Shown here: piece by piece, positions 56,801-64,000 of the stretch | How positions within the stretch are numbered: the stretch's first letter is position 1 | Layout: each line of letters opens with the position of its first letter | Assembly: GCF_029784135.1 (NCBI RefSeq) | Contig: NC_073744.1 | Span: forward strand, 79,959,935-80,023,934 | Reading direction: 5' to 3' | DNA from: Toxorhynchites rutilus septentrionalis | Taxonomy: Eukaryota; Arthropoda; Insecta; Diptera; Culicidae | Length of the DNA stretch: 64,000 nt | Position numbers and translations under genes: made by a program | The notes under the pieces: model-generated | The model's database searches: none | The model's input: the letters and a program-made list of their open reading frames with translations, nothing else | What the model was told of the DNA's origin: nothing

Positions 56801-59800
56801 ATTTTATAGGGAAATGTTTCTGAAAAATTTCTGCATTAAACGCATAAAATCAAATGAATTGAAACTAATTGTCACCTGGAAAATGATTATGAAAAAATCT
56901 CTACCATATTCATGATTAGCTTTTGCGATGACGATTTGTGAAAGAAATACAATCAGCCTCCTCTACTCAATGTTCTGTATCTCGAGACCCTCCCCATTAT
57001 ATGCATATCATTGTGAGTGGGTGTTGGAAGGAAAATTAGCTTTAAGGTGAAGGTGGAAGGAAGCCATTGTAGTAGTATAGGTAAAACCACGTGTAAAAAT
57101 GGGGTAACAGTGTTTGTGAAAGAAAAGCAAAGTACATGTTAATAGATCATTTCACTTATCAGACCGTGTGGTGCTTCACTGACGCGAGTCTTAGAAAACA
57201 TTTAAAAAAAATAACAATTCAATACTGAAGTTAAATGTATGAACGATTGCAAATATTAGGCTGTCAAAAAAAGTCCTGCGGTATTTCGAGGTGTCGTTGT
57301 AAGCGCGTAGTTCTAGTTGTATTCATTGTATCGAGTCATACTATAGCTTGTTGGAAAGGTATAATATAGTCCTTGACAGTGTTTTGTTTGGTTAAGTCGT
57401 TCGTGAGTTATAGTGTCGCAAATATGGAGCAAAATAAGACCGAGAAAGACCGGCATAGTAGCAAACGTAGCATCGGCCAAGAGCTGGGGATAAGTCATCA
57501 AACCGTTATTAACCATTTGAAGAAGCTTGGATTCACAAAGAAGCTCGATGTATGGGTGCCACACACGTTGACGCAAAAAACCCTCTTTAACCGTATCGAC
57601 GCATGTGAATCGCAACAAAATCGACCCGTTTCTGAAGCGGATGGTGACTGGCGATGAAAAGTGGGTCACTTACGACAACGTGAAGCGCAAACGGTCGTGG
57701 TCGAAGCCCGCTGAAGCGGCTCAGACGGTGGCTAAGCCCTCATTAACGGCCAGGAAGGTTCTGCTGTGTGTTTGGTGGGATTGTCAAGGAATAATCTATT
57801 ATGAGGTGCTTCCCTATGGCCAAACGCTCAATTCGGACATGTACTGCCAACAACTGGGCCGCTTGAAGGTAGCACTCATGAAGAAGAGGCCATCTTTGAT
57901 AAACAGAGGCCGCATTGTATTCCATCAGGACAACGCCAGGCCACACACTTCTTTGGTGACGCGCCAGAAGCTCCGGGAGCTCAGATGGGAGGTTCTTTTG
58001 CATCCGCCGTATAGTCCGGACCTTGCACCAAGTGACTACCACCTGTTTTTGTCCATGGCGAACGAGCTAGGTAGTCAGAAGTTAGCCACAAAAGAGGCCT
58101 GTGAAAATTGGCTATCCGAGTTTTTTGCTCACTATACAGTGCGACGGAAGATGAAAATTTAATATCTTGTGAGTAATCGATAAGAGTTTGATTGATATTC
58201 ATTTTCTTCACACTGTTTCGCAAAATTATTGATTTTCGGGGTGAGGGAGGGAGATAAAAGAAATGAGTGCCATTGTGACAGCCATGTATGGCTTCCTTCC
58301 ACCTTCACCTTAAGGTGAAAGCACAAGAGAAACTGAACACAGTGTGTAACATCATGTGCGAATCATCATACTACGCATAGAAACATGTGACATGTTCAAA
58401 CACAGGTACGAATAAATCATGTTTGTGTGCAAACATAAAACTTCGAAAACAATGTGAAGATGCTCATCACGTACGCAGTGTTTTATGTGCAACACGACTC
58501 GCTGCAAGTCTTGACCTTTCTGGCGTCAGAGTATTTAAGAGTAATGAAAAAACAACGCAATAACTTCCTCAACATTTGTGTATAATCCGGATCGAACGAA
58601 TATTTTCTTTAACAATACATACTTATCTTTGAATAACTGTGGATAACATATTTCCACAAGGGAAACTCTTAAGTGCAGATTGAGTTAATGAACATCGAAC
58701 AAAGCTAGTCCTATTTTCAGTAACATGAAAAAGCATGCATGAAATTGTGGTTTGGCGAGAATGAGCTTCGTGATGTGTTGGGGTCTTGGGGTCACAACGT
58801 TAGCCACATTATGATCTTATATTATTAAAAAAAGTGAACCGGTGAGAGTTAAAACAGAGAAAAGTTCGAACAAGAAAAAAGTAAACAATTGGAAATGATG
58901 CACGAACGTCGTCGGCTGGAGGCTGCATCGATGCTGCGCTGTGGAGGGAGAAAATGCAGTTCATGAGAGTTACCTGATCGCACCATGAAATGGCGTTACT
59001 TCGCTCCGACAGGCTTGGCGAGATCGATGAAATGGTGCTGTCGCTCTCCGAGGCTATTCGGCGCACGTGATGGTTATTGATTAATAGACTGCTGCTGGCA
59101 TTGGGTTCGTTGCCTCCACCGTTCCTACCGTTCATGAACGGCCCGAGATAACCGTTTCCGTTTATATCGGCGTGCGTTCGAAAGGCGTCCGCGCTGTGAT
59201 ACGACCCCATCACATCGTTCCCATTGTAGAGATTCAGACGCTGGGCTTCGCTCAGATCGTACTCGGCGAGGTCAGCAATCACGGCGGACAGCTCCGTCAC
59301 GTGGCTTTCTTCGCCTACTTGCTGATCGATCTTGGCTAGATGTTGGTCGGTAACGTCGCTCTCCAGCGCGAGCGAGGCCAACAACTTGTCGAGCGTTTGC
59401 TGCCCATTTGTATCCCCGCTCCGGATGGGTGCACTCCCTTCCGGAGAGAGATCCATTGGTTCCGGCAGTCGGTAGCTTCGATGGCCGTTTCGGTGGTTGA
59501 TTGAATGATGGGTATTATGAATGATGGGCCTATGAATTTGCTGCTCTTGATGGCGATGATGATTATGGTGGAGGTACTGGGTAGTGTTGGTGGTGAGTAG
59601 GCTAGAGGTGGCGGAAGTAGTAGCAGTAGTAATAGCGGCTGGATTATTGCTAGCAACAGTAGCAGCACCGACACCGGCAGTGTCGGCGGAAGTGGTCGAA
59701 GCGGCGCGCTGTACCGCGGCCGCACTGTTTGTTATGTCTTTTAGCAGGTTGTTTAGTTTTTCGCAAGTATCGAGATTACTTAGACTGTTTATGTTACTGA

Positions 59801-61256
59801 AGATTATCTGTTCGGACTCCTAGAAGTAGACAAGAGAAAGAGAGAAACGACATGGCGACAACAACGACAACAGATGGATATGGTTTAACGATGAAATTGT
59901 TAGTGAATGGTTTGTAAAGGGAACACAAGAGAACACAAATTTGATGGAGATAGAGTAGAAAGCAAACCAAGGCGATAACTATACACAATTGCACACAAAA
60001 TAATGATTAACTCCCACAACGACACCTGACTGATTTGGCTTAAATTACTCATTACGCCTACATTGAAAATTTCAGTCAATTGTCGATGAGAGCTTATCCC
60101 AGGATTACAAAAAAATGCTGAATTACAACTAAAAATAACCACACATAAAAGTTTGTATTACGACCAAAAATTTTTATCGTTTCTCTCCAAGACCATAAAA
60201 ACCCAAACCCTACAACAATGGACCTACCAATCTCACTTGTCCGTGTTTCGGCGTGGAGTGTTCGTGATCAGCCAACGAGAGTAGCCCATTTTGGACCTGA
60301 TTTTGGCTAGTGATGCTGCTATTCAGAGATGTATTGAGCTGCTGCTGCTGCTGCTGCTGCTGTTGCTGTTGATCCATGCCGTTACCATTAGTGACACTAG
60401 TTCTACTGCTGGTTACGGAGGTGTACTGATCATGATGATGTTGATGAGGCTGTTGCTGATCTGTGGAAATGTTGGGTGATGCCGAGGGTACCGATGGAGA
60501 TGGTGGTGAACCAGAAGGCTGCTGCTGTTGCTGATGGGTTTGTGCTACATGACCGTGTGGTGAAGCACTCAAAATGGACAACGGTGCAGACTACGGGGTG
60601 GAAATGATGGTGATAATTGCGTGCGTGAATGAGGCGTGCAGCGTTGCGAGAGGGGGAAAAAACGAGTGCGTGCAAAAATGTCTCAATGGAATATACGAAA
60701 CACTATAAACTTCTAGATACCATTTTAGGTACTCAAACGCAATCAAACTATGGAATCACTAGAAAAAGGTACCTTTCTCGGTGGATGCAAATCAAGACTA
60801 AACTAAAGCTAATCGTAACATTCTCTACCGGATTTGGTTTGATCGCAGGCAAGTGCACAATTTGTTCGATCAGCACTTCGCGTGGGCTCTCTACTACTTA
60901 CACCAATAGTTTGCATCTTGGCGTTCTCGTGTGCCCGCTTGACGGCCACAAATGGCCGCTCGGTAGAGTGGGTCCGCGTCGTGGTCATCGTGTGATAGTT
61001 GCGTTCGTTGCGCACCGGCGACAGCGTCTGGCTGCGTCTGTGGGTGGTGTTGCTGTTGTACAGCGCCTCGGCGGTGGGGAATGCAGGACTGCCATAGCTA
61101 CCAGAACCGGTGCGAAAAGGGGAGAATTCCGTTTTTGAGCGTCACAAACTAGCCGAAGGTACCTACCTGAAGCTGTTTGAATGTTCGCGTCTCTGCTGCT
61201 CCTTTCGGACGCGTAGTTTCTGCTGCTGCAGCTGAAGCCATGTCTGGCCGGAGATT
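44652..61256 (-). CDS. by: Tensin (blistery-like), nine 3' coding exons
   Basis: Tensin links integrin tails to actin and phosphotyrosine signalling at adhesion sites. Nine exons with GT-AG borders and consistent phases: 61256-61167, 61097-60902, 60590-60237, 59819-58974, 56133-55958, 55177-54513, 54448-54316, 44986-44888, 44820-44652, giving 908 residues to the stop. Order: Gln-rich segment ([11 protein letters not shown]), Ser/Gln/His-rich disordered region with a run of 11 Gln (CAG) in exon 3, SH2 domain ([23 protein letters not shown]...FVVRDS...LVRHFLVEP...[10 protein letters not shown]), then a PTB domain across the last four exons ([71 protein letters not shown]). Exons upstream of 61,256 were not found in the window, so the N-terminus is missing. 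The intron between 44,986 and 54,316 is 9.3 kb of transposons. Confidence 0.93.
44888..44986 (-). CDS. by: Tensin exon 8, PTB
   Basis: 99 bases between acceptor TTACAG and donor GTGAGT. Reads [21 protein letters not shown], the diagnostic tensin PTB strand. Confidence 0.92.
45132..46400 (+). mobile_element. Mariner (DD34D), second type, in tensin intron
   Basis: About 1.27 kb. Left end TTAGGTGTACCGGTATG; the right end near 46,400 is a degenerate inverse (GAAACTCCTATTA). Different subfamily from the palindrome mariner. Preceded by a short run of TATATTGGGTT repeats (45,041-45,094). It lies in antisense orientation to tensin. Confidence 0.8.
45365..46325 (+). pseudogene. Mariner transposase, decayed
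   Basis: Recognisable pieces in several frames: HTH region [84 protein letters not shown] and [17 protein letters not shown] count 34 residues between the Asp of HDN and the Asp of SSD, so DD34D. Stops after IRKIGH (45,662) and several frameshifts. Dead. Confidence 0.85.
46401..48409. other. Tensin intron, unassigned repeats
   Basis: No gene. At 46,517 it contains GACGTAGGACTACGTC followed by a segment resembling 13.3 kb (GCCAAATCAGAAAACAGGTCA). The 18-base palindrome TGACGAGTATACTCGTCA is present twice (about 47,939 and 47,983). A degenerate GACGCAGGATTACGTT is at 48,231. The plus-strand open frame 46,607-47,041 is not recognised. Confidence 0.4.
48587..48602 (-). promoter_or_regulatory. 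Histone 3' stem-loop, unit 2 of copy C
   Basis: Reverse complement reads GGTTCTTTTCAGAACC, identical to 4,922-4,937. Perfect 6-bp stem, TTTC loop. Confidence 0.85.
48800..49090 (-). pseudogene. Histone H2A pseudogene, unit 2 of copy C
   Basis: Same decayed H2A as at 4,451-4,735 ([13 protein letters not shown], then [18 protein letters not shown]) with the start codon lost and internal stops. Confidence 0.82.
49310..49325 (+). promoter_or_regulatory. Additional histone-type stem-loop, opposite strand
   Basis: GGTCCTTTTCAGGATC folds as a 6-bp stem with one G-T pair and a TTTC loop, in plus orientation, opposite to the H2A units of copy C. It suggests the 3' end of a second, convergently oriented histone gene was once here. 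Confidence 0.6.
49920..49935 (-). promoter_or_regulatory. Degenerate histone stem-loop, unit 1 of copy C
   Basis: Same sequence and same mismatch as 3,990-4,005 and 14,022-14,037. Confidence 0.7.
50015..50108 (-). pseudogene. Histone H2A pseudogene remnant, unit 1 of copy C
   Basis: Keeps [32 protein letters not shown], then jumps to the 3' flank; the histone-fold part present in copies A and B is deleted. Confidence 0.8.
50857..53516. other. Tensin intron, AT-rich with minor repeats
   Basis: No gene. Holds an 18-base inverted repeat (51,176-51,193 and 51,237-51,254), the repeat fragment shared with 13.1 kb (52,660-52,768), and a family of diverged phrases around TTTTGTAGCGGCCG, CTGTATTCTACTAGT and CTCTTTCATTTGATAC (52,390-53,090). 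In these, 52,446-52,492 and 53,031-53,077 are imperfect inverted copies. Confidence 0.45.
53545..53905 (+). pseudogene. Non-LTR reverse transcriptase C-terminal fragment
   Basis: Reads [37 protein letters not shown], then after a frameshift near 53,745 [26 protein letters not shown]. This is the stretch that follows the RT thumb in many LINE-type RTs (RWTGHVAR motif). The clade is not assigned. No RT core remains. Confidence 0.75.
54316..54448 (-). CDS. by: Tensin exon 7, start of PTB
   Basis: Reads [29 protein letters not shown]. Acceptor TTTTTTTAG, donor GTGGGT. Confidence 0.92.
54513..55177 (-). CDS. by: Tensin exon 6, SH2 domain
   Basis: 665 bases. Holds the whole SH2 domain, including the phosphotyrosine-binding Arg in FVVRDS, then [19 protein letters not shown] leading into PTB. 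Acceptor CCGCAG, donor GTAGAC. Confidence 0.95.
55958..56133 (-). CDS. by: Tensin exon 5, disordered linker
   Basis: Reads [17 protein letters not shown], then Pro/Ser-rich [18 protein letters not shown] to SPTSQR. Likely phosphorylated linker. Borders ACAG and GTAATG; the donor is weak. Confidence 0.88.
57256..58165 (+). mobile_element. Mariner, third copy, internally deleted
   Basis: Same family as the palindrome mariner: left TIR TTAGGCTGTCAAAAAAAGTCC at 57,256 after TA. Lacks about 200 bases of the N-terminal coding region and the right TIR. Independent insertion, since its lesions differ from the palindrome copies. Confidence 0.85.
57424..58162 (+). pseudogene. Mariner transposase, third copy
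   Basis: MEQNK joins directly to [20 protein letters not shown], so the first HTH is deleted. Frameshift near 57,610. It keeps all catalytic motifs lost in the palindrome copies: [22 protein letters not shown] and [13 protein letters not shown]. Ends abnormally after [10 protein letters not shown]. Confidence 0.85.
58974..59819 (-). CDS. by: Tensin exon 4
   Basis: 846 bases, phase 0 at both ends. Begins [29 protein letters not shown], a Thr/Ala/His-rich stretch, then [20 protein letters not shown] and ALAEYD-like helices ending ISWCDQ. No named domain; probably disordered with short helices. Confidence 0.88.
60237..60590 (-). CDS. by: Tensin exon 3 with polyglutamine
   Basis: 354 bases, phase 0. 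Low-complexity Gln/His/Ser/Pro sequence including 11 consecutive Gln encoded mainly by CAG (60,340-60,372), a likely length-variable repeat. Confidence 0.85.
60902..61097 (-). CDS. by: Tensin exon 2 of those visible
   Basis: Reads [54 protein letters not shown]. Acceptor after TTCTGGTAG with a pyrimidine-rich tract, donor GTAAGT. The 69-base intron to the next exon is 61,098-61,166. Confidence 0.8.
61167..61256 (-). CDS. by: Most upstream tensin exon found
   Basis: Reads [29 protein letters not shown], 90 bases, acceptor TTTTGCAG, donor GTAGGT. It begins within a codon, so at least one more exon lies upstream. Confidence 0.75.
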
Positions 61257-61949
61257 CTGCAAAATGAAAAGGGCAACAGAACGTTAGACTAGGATTACGA
61301 TTTAATGGCTTTTGCTGAACTAAAATTGAGAAGCACTCCAAGAACCAATCACTAATCCGATTGGTTTATGACAGAAACAAAAACCCGGTGGCGCCCCCAC
61401 ATTTCCGTTCTCGAGGAGCCGTGCGTGGGCGAACGAACATAAAGTGCGTGTAAAGCGCGCGTCTGATAGAATTTTTTTCTCCCGTCGTCGTCGTCTGCTA
61501 GGAGATAGTCATAACATTAAGTTATGAAGGTGAGGAAAAAAGGGTCCGCACATTCAAGTGTCCGAGTGTGTAAACAAACATTTTTGGTGTCGCCGCTGTG
61601 ATAATCCGACGCGGGATCAAACACTAATTTGCGGTGAGTGACGGCCAATGCTGATTGTGGTGCTGTCAGTGACCATTATTAATAACCGCGCAGAAGTATG
61701 TTATGTGTTGTTTTTTGTTAATTGTTTCCGATTGTGTATTTTTAGGAACACGTTTTGCTGGGACAGTTTATTTAAATTGTCGCACATTTGTGGTTCTTGA
61801 CACGATTGGGTGTAGTGTTACCGTTACACTGGTTTGTTGGGGTTAATAGTCCTAGATGAATTTTAATGAAGCCCGAGAAAGAACAAACAGGACGAATTTT
61901 GCCGGTAGCTTAGAAATACCCCTCTGATCTCTAATCTATAACAATCTAT
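61257..61949. other. Upstream of visible tensin exons
   Basis: Partly GC-rich (61,380-61,640, with CGTCGTCGTC at about 61,484). No exon recognised on either strand. Could hold tensin 5' non-coding sequence or an alternative promoter, without direct evidence. Confidence 0.35.
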
Positions 61950-62279
61950 ATTCGGAGAAGCAGTTTCCGGGAATGTGAGTTTTCAAAAAAGCGAAGTTAC
62001 TTTCGTTGTCCAAAACAAAACATTTCCCGGAATATTTTCTTATCAACCAGCGGCACTGAGATTTAAGGCATGGACAGAGAACGAAGTCTTTTTGCGTCCA
62101 TAATTTTGGCTGGTCTCAGGATACGGTAAACACGCAATATTTTCGCTTCGAAAATGTTGTACCAAATACATTTTGCCGAGATTTCTGTGCAGTTCGTAGA
62201 ACTGTACAACGCGCTTGCGAAATGCTTCTTGTTTCGACGGTATTTTGATCAAAAGTGAGCAAACATTAAAAAAAAACAA
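61950..62279 (-). pseudogene. DD37E transposase fragment
   Basis: Minus strand reads KQEAFRKRVVQFYELHRNLGK, alignable with the N-terminus of the DD37E transposase at 1.1 kb (VLRERIVRFHETHFQQGK). After an internal deletion it reads LDNES...KTHIPGN, matching its first catalytic Asp region. A diverged, deleted relative. Confidence 0.65.
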
Positions 62280-62798
62280 AAAATACTAACAGAAAGAGGA
62301 AAAAGAGAGCTAAGCATAGGGGTCTCGAAAAAAATTCAAAAAATTTTGATGCCATCCGTTAGCATTTGCGAAGATGTCCCATTCAGTTTTTTCTCGAGTT
62401 TATATCGACCGGAAAGATGCCGAAATATTCCTACCGTCTACCCCAAGGTGCACATAATTTGTGCTACAAGAACGCCTTAACTCAATAACGACAAGTATCG
62501 AACAAATAAAATGTTTTTTTCGAATTGCTTTTTTTTTTTGCTAGAAATCCTTCCTAACTGATTCGGAACAGATGCTGCCCGGAGGAAAGGGATATTTTAA
62601 GTAGACGGCTTTATCTGCATCCTCTATCCCTACTAGACGAGAAAATTCGTAGATAATTACTAGCAGTCTGAAGCCGTCTTTATACGGATTCAATAAATTC
62701 TCTAGTATAATTTCTTAAGGCCATTTCACAATGCAGAGTTTTAATTCCGGTTCATATACTCATTCGGGATGTTTTCACAAATAAAAATGAAAAAAAAA
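62280..62798. other. Intergenic, nothing recognised
   Basis: AT-rich; no ORF or repeat recognised. Ends in an A-run before the motif at 62,799. Confidence 0.4.
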
Positions 62799-63500
62799 GA
62801 CGGGTGAGTAATGTCGGGACATAACCGGAGGGACGTAGGACTACACCAACGGACATTAATTTGAATCACTTATAGCATATCTAAGTAGTTTTTCAATAAC
62901 TTTGAGAAAAAGTACATTCCCAACACCAACAACGAGAGCATAGCTATTAAGAAAATCGCAAAATTTTGAATTTCTTGCTTTTTAATTTTCGAGTAGCATA
63001 TAACATCACAAATGTTAACGACTCCAGAAACATTGAGTAACTTATTTGTAAATAATTTGCTTAATTCATTGCAACGCATCGCGGTATAAGCGCGATCGAG
63101 AAGTTTTTTTCTCAAAACCTTGGTTTTTCAACGGGTGGCACATTTATTCCAGGATCCATTCAATCGATTTGAATCGATTTTCTATAGCATTGAATATAAA
63201 AAGAAAACGTTAATTGCAAACTCTCTCGTAAGCAACTGATGATGGGTACAGTGACGTGAATATTTAATGAATGTCTTCGTTTGCTTGTTTCTCTTGGTTA
63301 GAGTATACGATGCGGTACGATGTGATACGATGCGATATAACCACACTGGTGCAAAGTTTTGACGAGAATCATCGCTTTCGAACGAACGAACGTGGTGAAT
63401 TATAGAGGCTTGAAACTAGAGGTGGCTTTCGGGGCGGAGCGGTAATTTATAAACTGGCTGGCTGTCTAGGGAAATACATGAGGTGTGGCTTACGACAAAC
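62799..63500 (-). repeat. Diverged relative of the H2A-derived repeat (D)
   Basis: Starts with the same end motif as copies A and C (GACGGGTGAGTAATGTCGGG, with ACATAACCGGA and GACGTAGGACTA following). Near 63,380-63,480 it has sequence like the H2A upstream region (GGGGCGGAGCGGTAATTTATAAACTGGCTGGCTG on the plus strand, split here by position 63,437). No H2A coding sequence was found. Probably a deleted, older member. Confidence 0.45.
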
Positions 63501-63549
63501 ATTTTTCCTTCTCTCATTTGCTTTGGAAGAACGATATGTGCTTTCTTCC

Positions 63550-64000
63550 GTAAATTTGTAAATTTATTTATTTACTTGGTCTCGAGTTTTAAAAACTCCA
63601 CAGACTGAATCTTAGTCTAAGCTCCTTAATCTACTTTTGAACACGTATTTAGACAGATTAAAATCAAAAACAGCACTTACATCATTGAACGATCTAACAC
63701 AGTTATCAAAAGGATTGTTGTACCCATATATTGTTCTATGACGGTTAACTACAAATAAATCACGCTCACGAAGTTGACGGAAAGGTGCGTACAAGTTGAT
63801 ATTTTGCAGAAGAGAAGGGCAGTCTATGTTTCCAACGATGAGGTCAAATATAAACGGTCTCTGAAGGTTGCTGCGTCTATCGGCTAGAGTTTCAAGATGA
63901 ATGAGTCTACAACGACTTCGATAGTCCGGCAGATTTGTTGGATCATTCCACGGAAGTTGTCGAAGAGCATACCGTATGAAGCTGCGTTGAACCCTTTCCA
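63550..64000 (-). mobile_element. Jockey-like non-LTR retrotransposon, 3' end
   Basis: The element runs off the right edge of the window. The 3' UTR is about 55 bases and ends in TAAATAAATAAATTTAC-type tail. Confidence 0.75.
63612..64000 (-). CDS. Jockey-like ORF2 C-terminus (partial)
   Basis: Open from the window edge to TAA at 63,612-63,614, about 128 residues. Reads ERVQRSFIRYALRQLPW, RLIHLETLADRRSNLQRPF, LYAPFRQLRERDLF and ends SRLRSLD. The ERVQR...LPW phrase and the following Leu-rich block are typical of the post-RT region of Jockey-clade elements. No disruption is visible in this part. Confidence 0.78.
   Translation of the reverse strand, partial: ERVQRSFIRYALRQLPWNDPTNLPDYRSRCRLIHLETLADRRSNLQRPFIFDLIVGNIDCPSLLQNINLYAPFRQLRERDLFVVNRHRTIYGYNNPFDNCVRSFNDVSAVFDFNLSKYVFKSRLRSLD

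Larger units (their letters stand above)
57042..58313. mobile_element. TTAA-flanked inverted-repeat unit in tensin intron
   Basis: A perfect 26-base inverted repeat at 57,042-57,067 and 58,288-58,313 bounds 1.27 kb; each outer end is TTAA. No transposase of its own is seen. The mariner at 57,256 is nested inside. TTAA ends recall piggyBac-type targeting, but the termini were not matched to any family. Confidence 0.6.

Overview
The window looks like mosquito (culicid) nuclear DNA. It carries two conserved insect genes with small spliced introns, CPSF2 (CPSF-100) and tensin (blistery-like). Nearly everything else is transposable-element sequence of kinds typical of mosquitoes: a tRNA-derived SINE200-like SINE, a DD37E ITm transposon, DD34D mariners, short non-autonomous Helitrons, BEL/Pao LTR elements, and R1-, R4- and Jockey-type non-LTR elements. 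I cannot name the species.

Layout, left to right. 0-2.3 kb: SINE and a broken DD37E transposon. 2.8-5.1 kb: copy A of a dispersed repeat built from two decayed histone H2A genes, each ending in a histone-type 3' stem-loop. 5.1-7.8 kb: truncated BEL gag-protease (minus). 9.1-11.5 kb: CPSF2 (plus), followed within 50 bp by a Helitron (11.6-13.0 kb). 13.7-14.5 kb and 32.6-33.2 kb: two halves of H2A-repeat copy B, split by an 18.2 kb nest of retroelements (14,478-32,645). The nest holds a 7.3 kb LTR element whose single ORF is gag-protease-env with no reverse transcriptase or integrase, an R1-clade element with intact ORF2, and a frameshifted R4-clade element. 33.0-40.9 kb: a near-perfect 7.9 kb palindrome whose arms each carry a mariner inserted at a Helitron 5' end; a third, forward copy of the centre follows at 40.9-41.45 kb. 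44.65-61.26 kb: tensin on the minus strand, nine coding exons, with a 9.3 kb intron filled by a mariner and H2A-repeat copy C, and another intron with a TTAA-flanked inverted-repeat unit containing a third mariner copy. 62-64 kb: DD37E fragment, a diverged member of the H2A repeat family, and the 3' end of a Jockey-like element.

Only CPSF2 (mRNA 3'-end processing) and tensin (integrin adhesion adaptor) are convincing host genes, and they do not share a pathway. The most unusual structures are the palindrome nucleated on a pre-existing 48 bp hairpin, the pol-less but open gag-protease-env element with near-identical LTRs, and the H2A-derived dispersed repeat with preserved histone stem-loops. 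All coordinates and comparisons were made by eye from the sequence.
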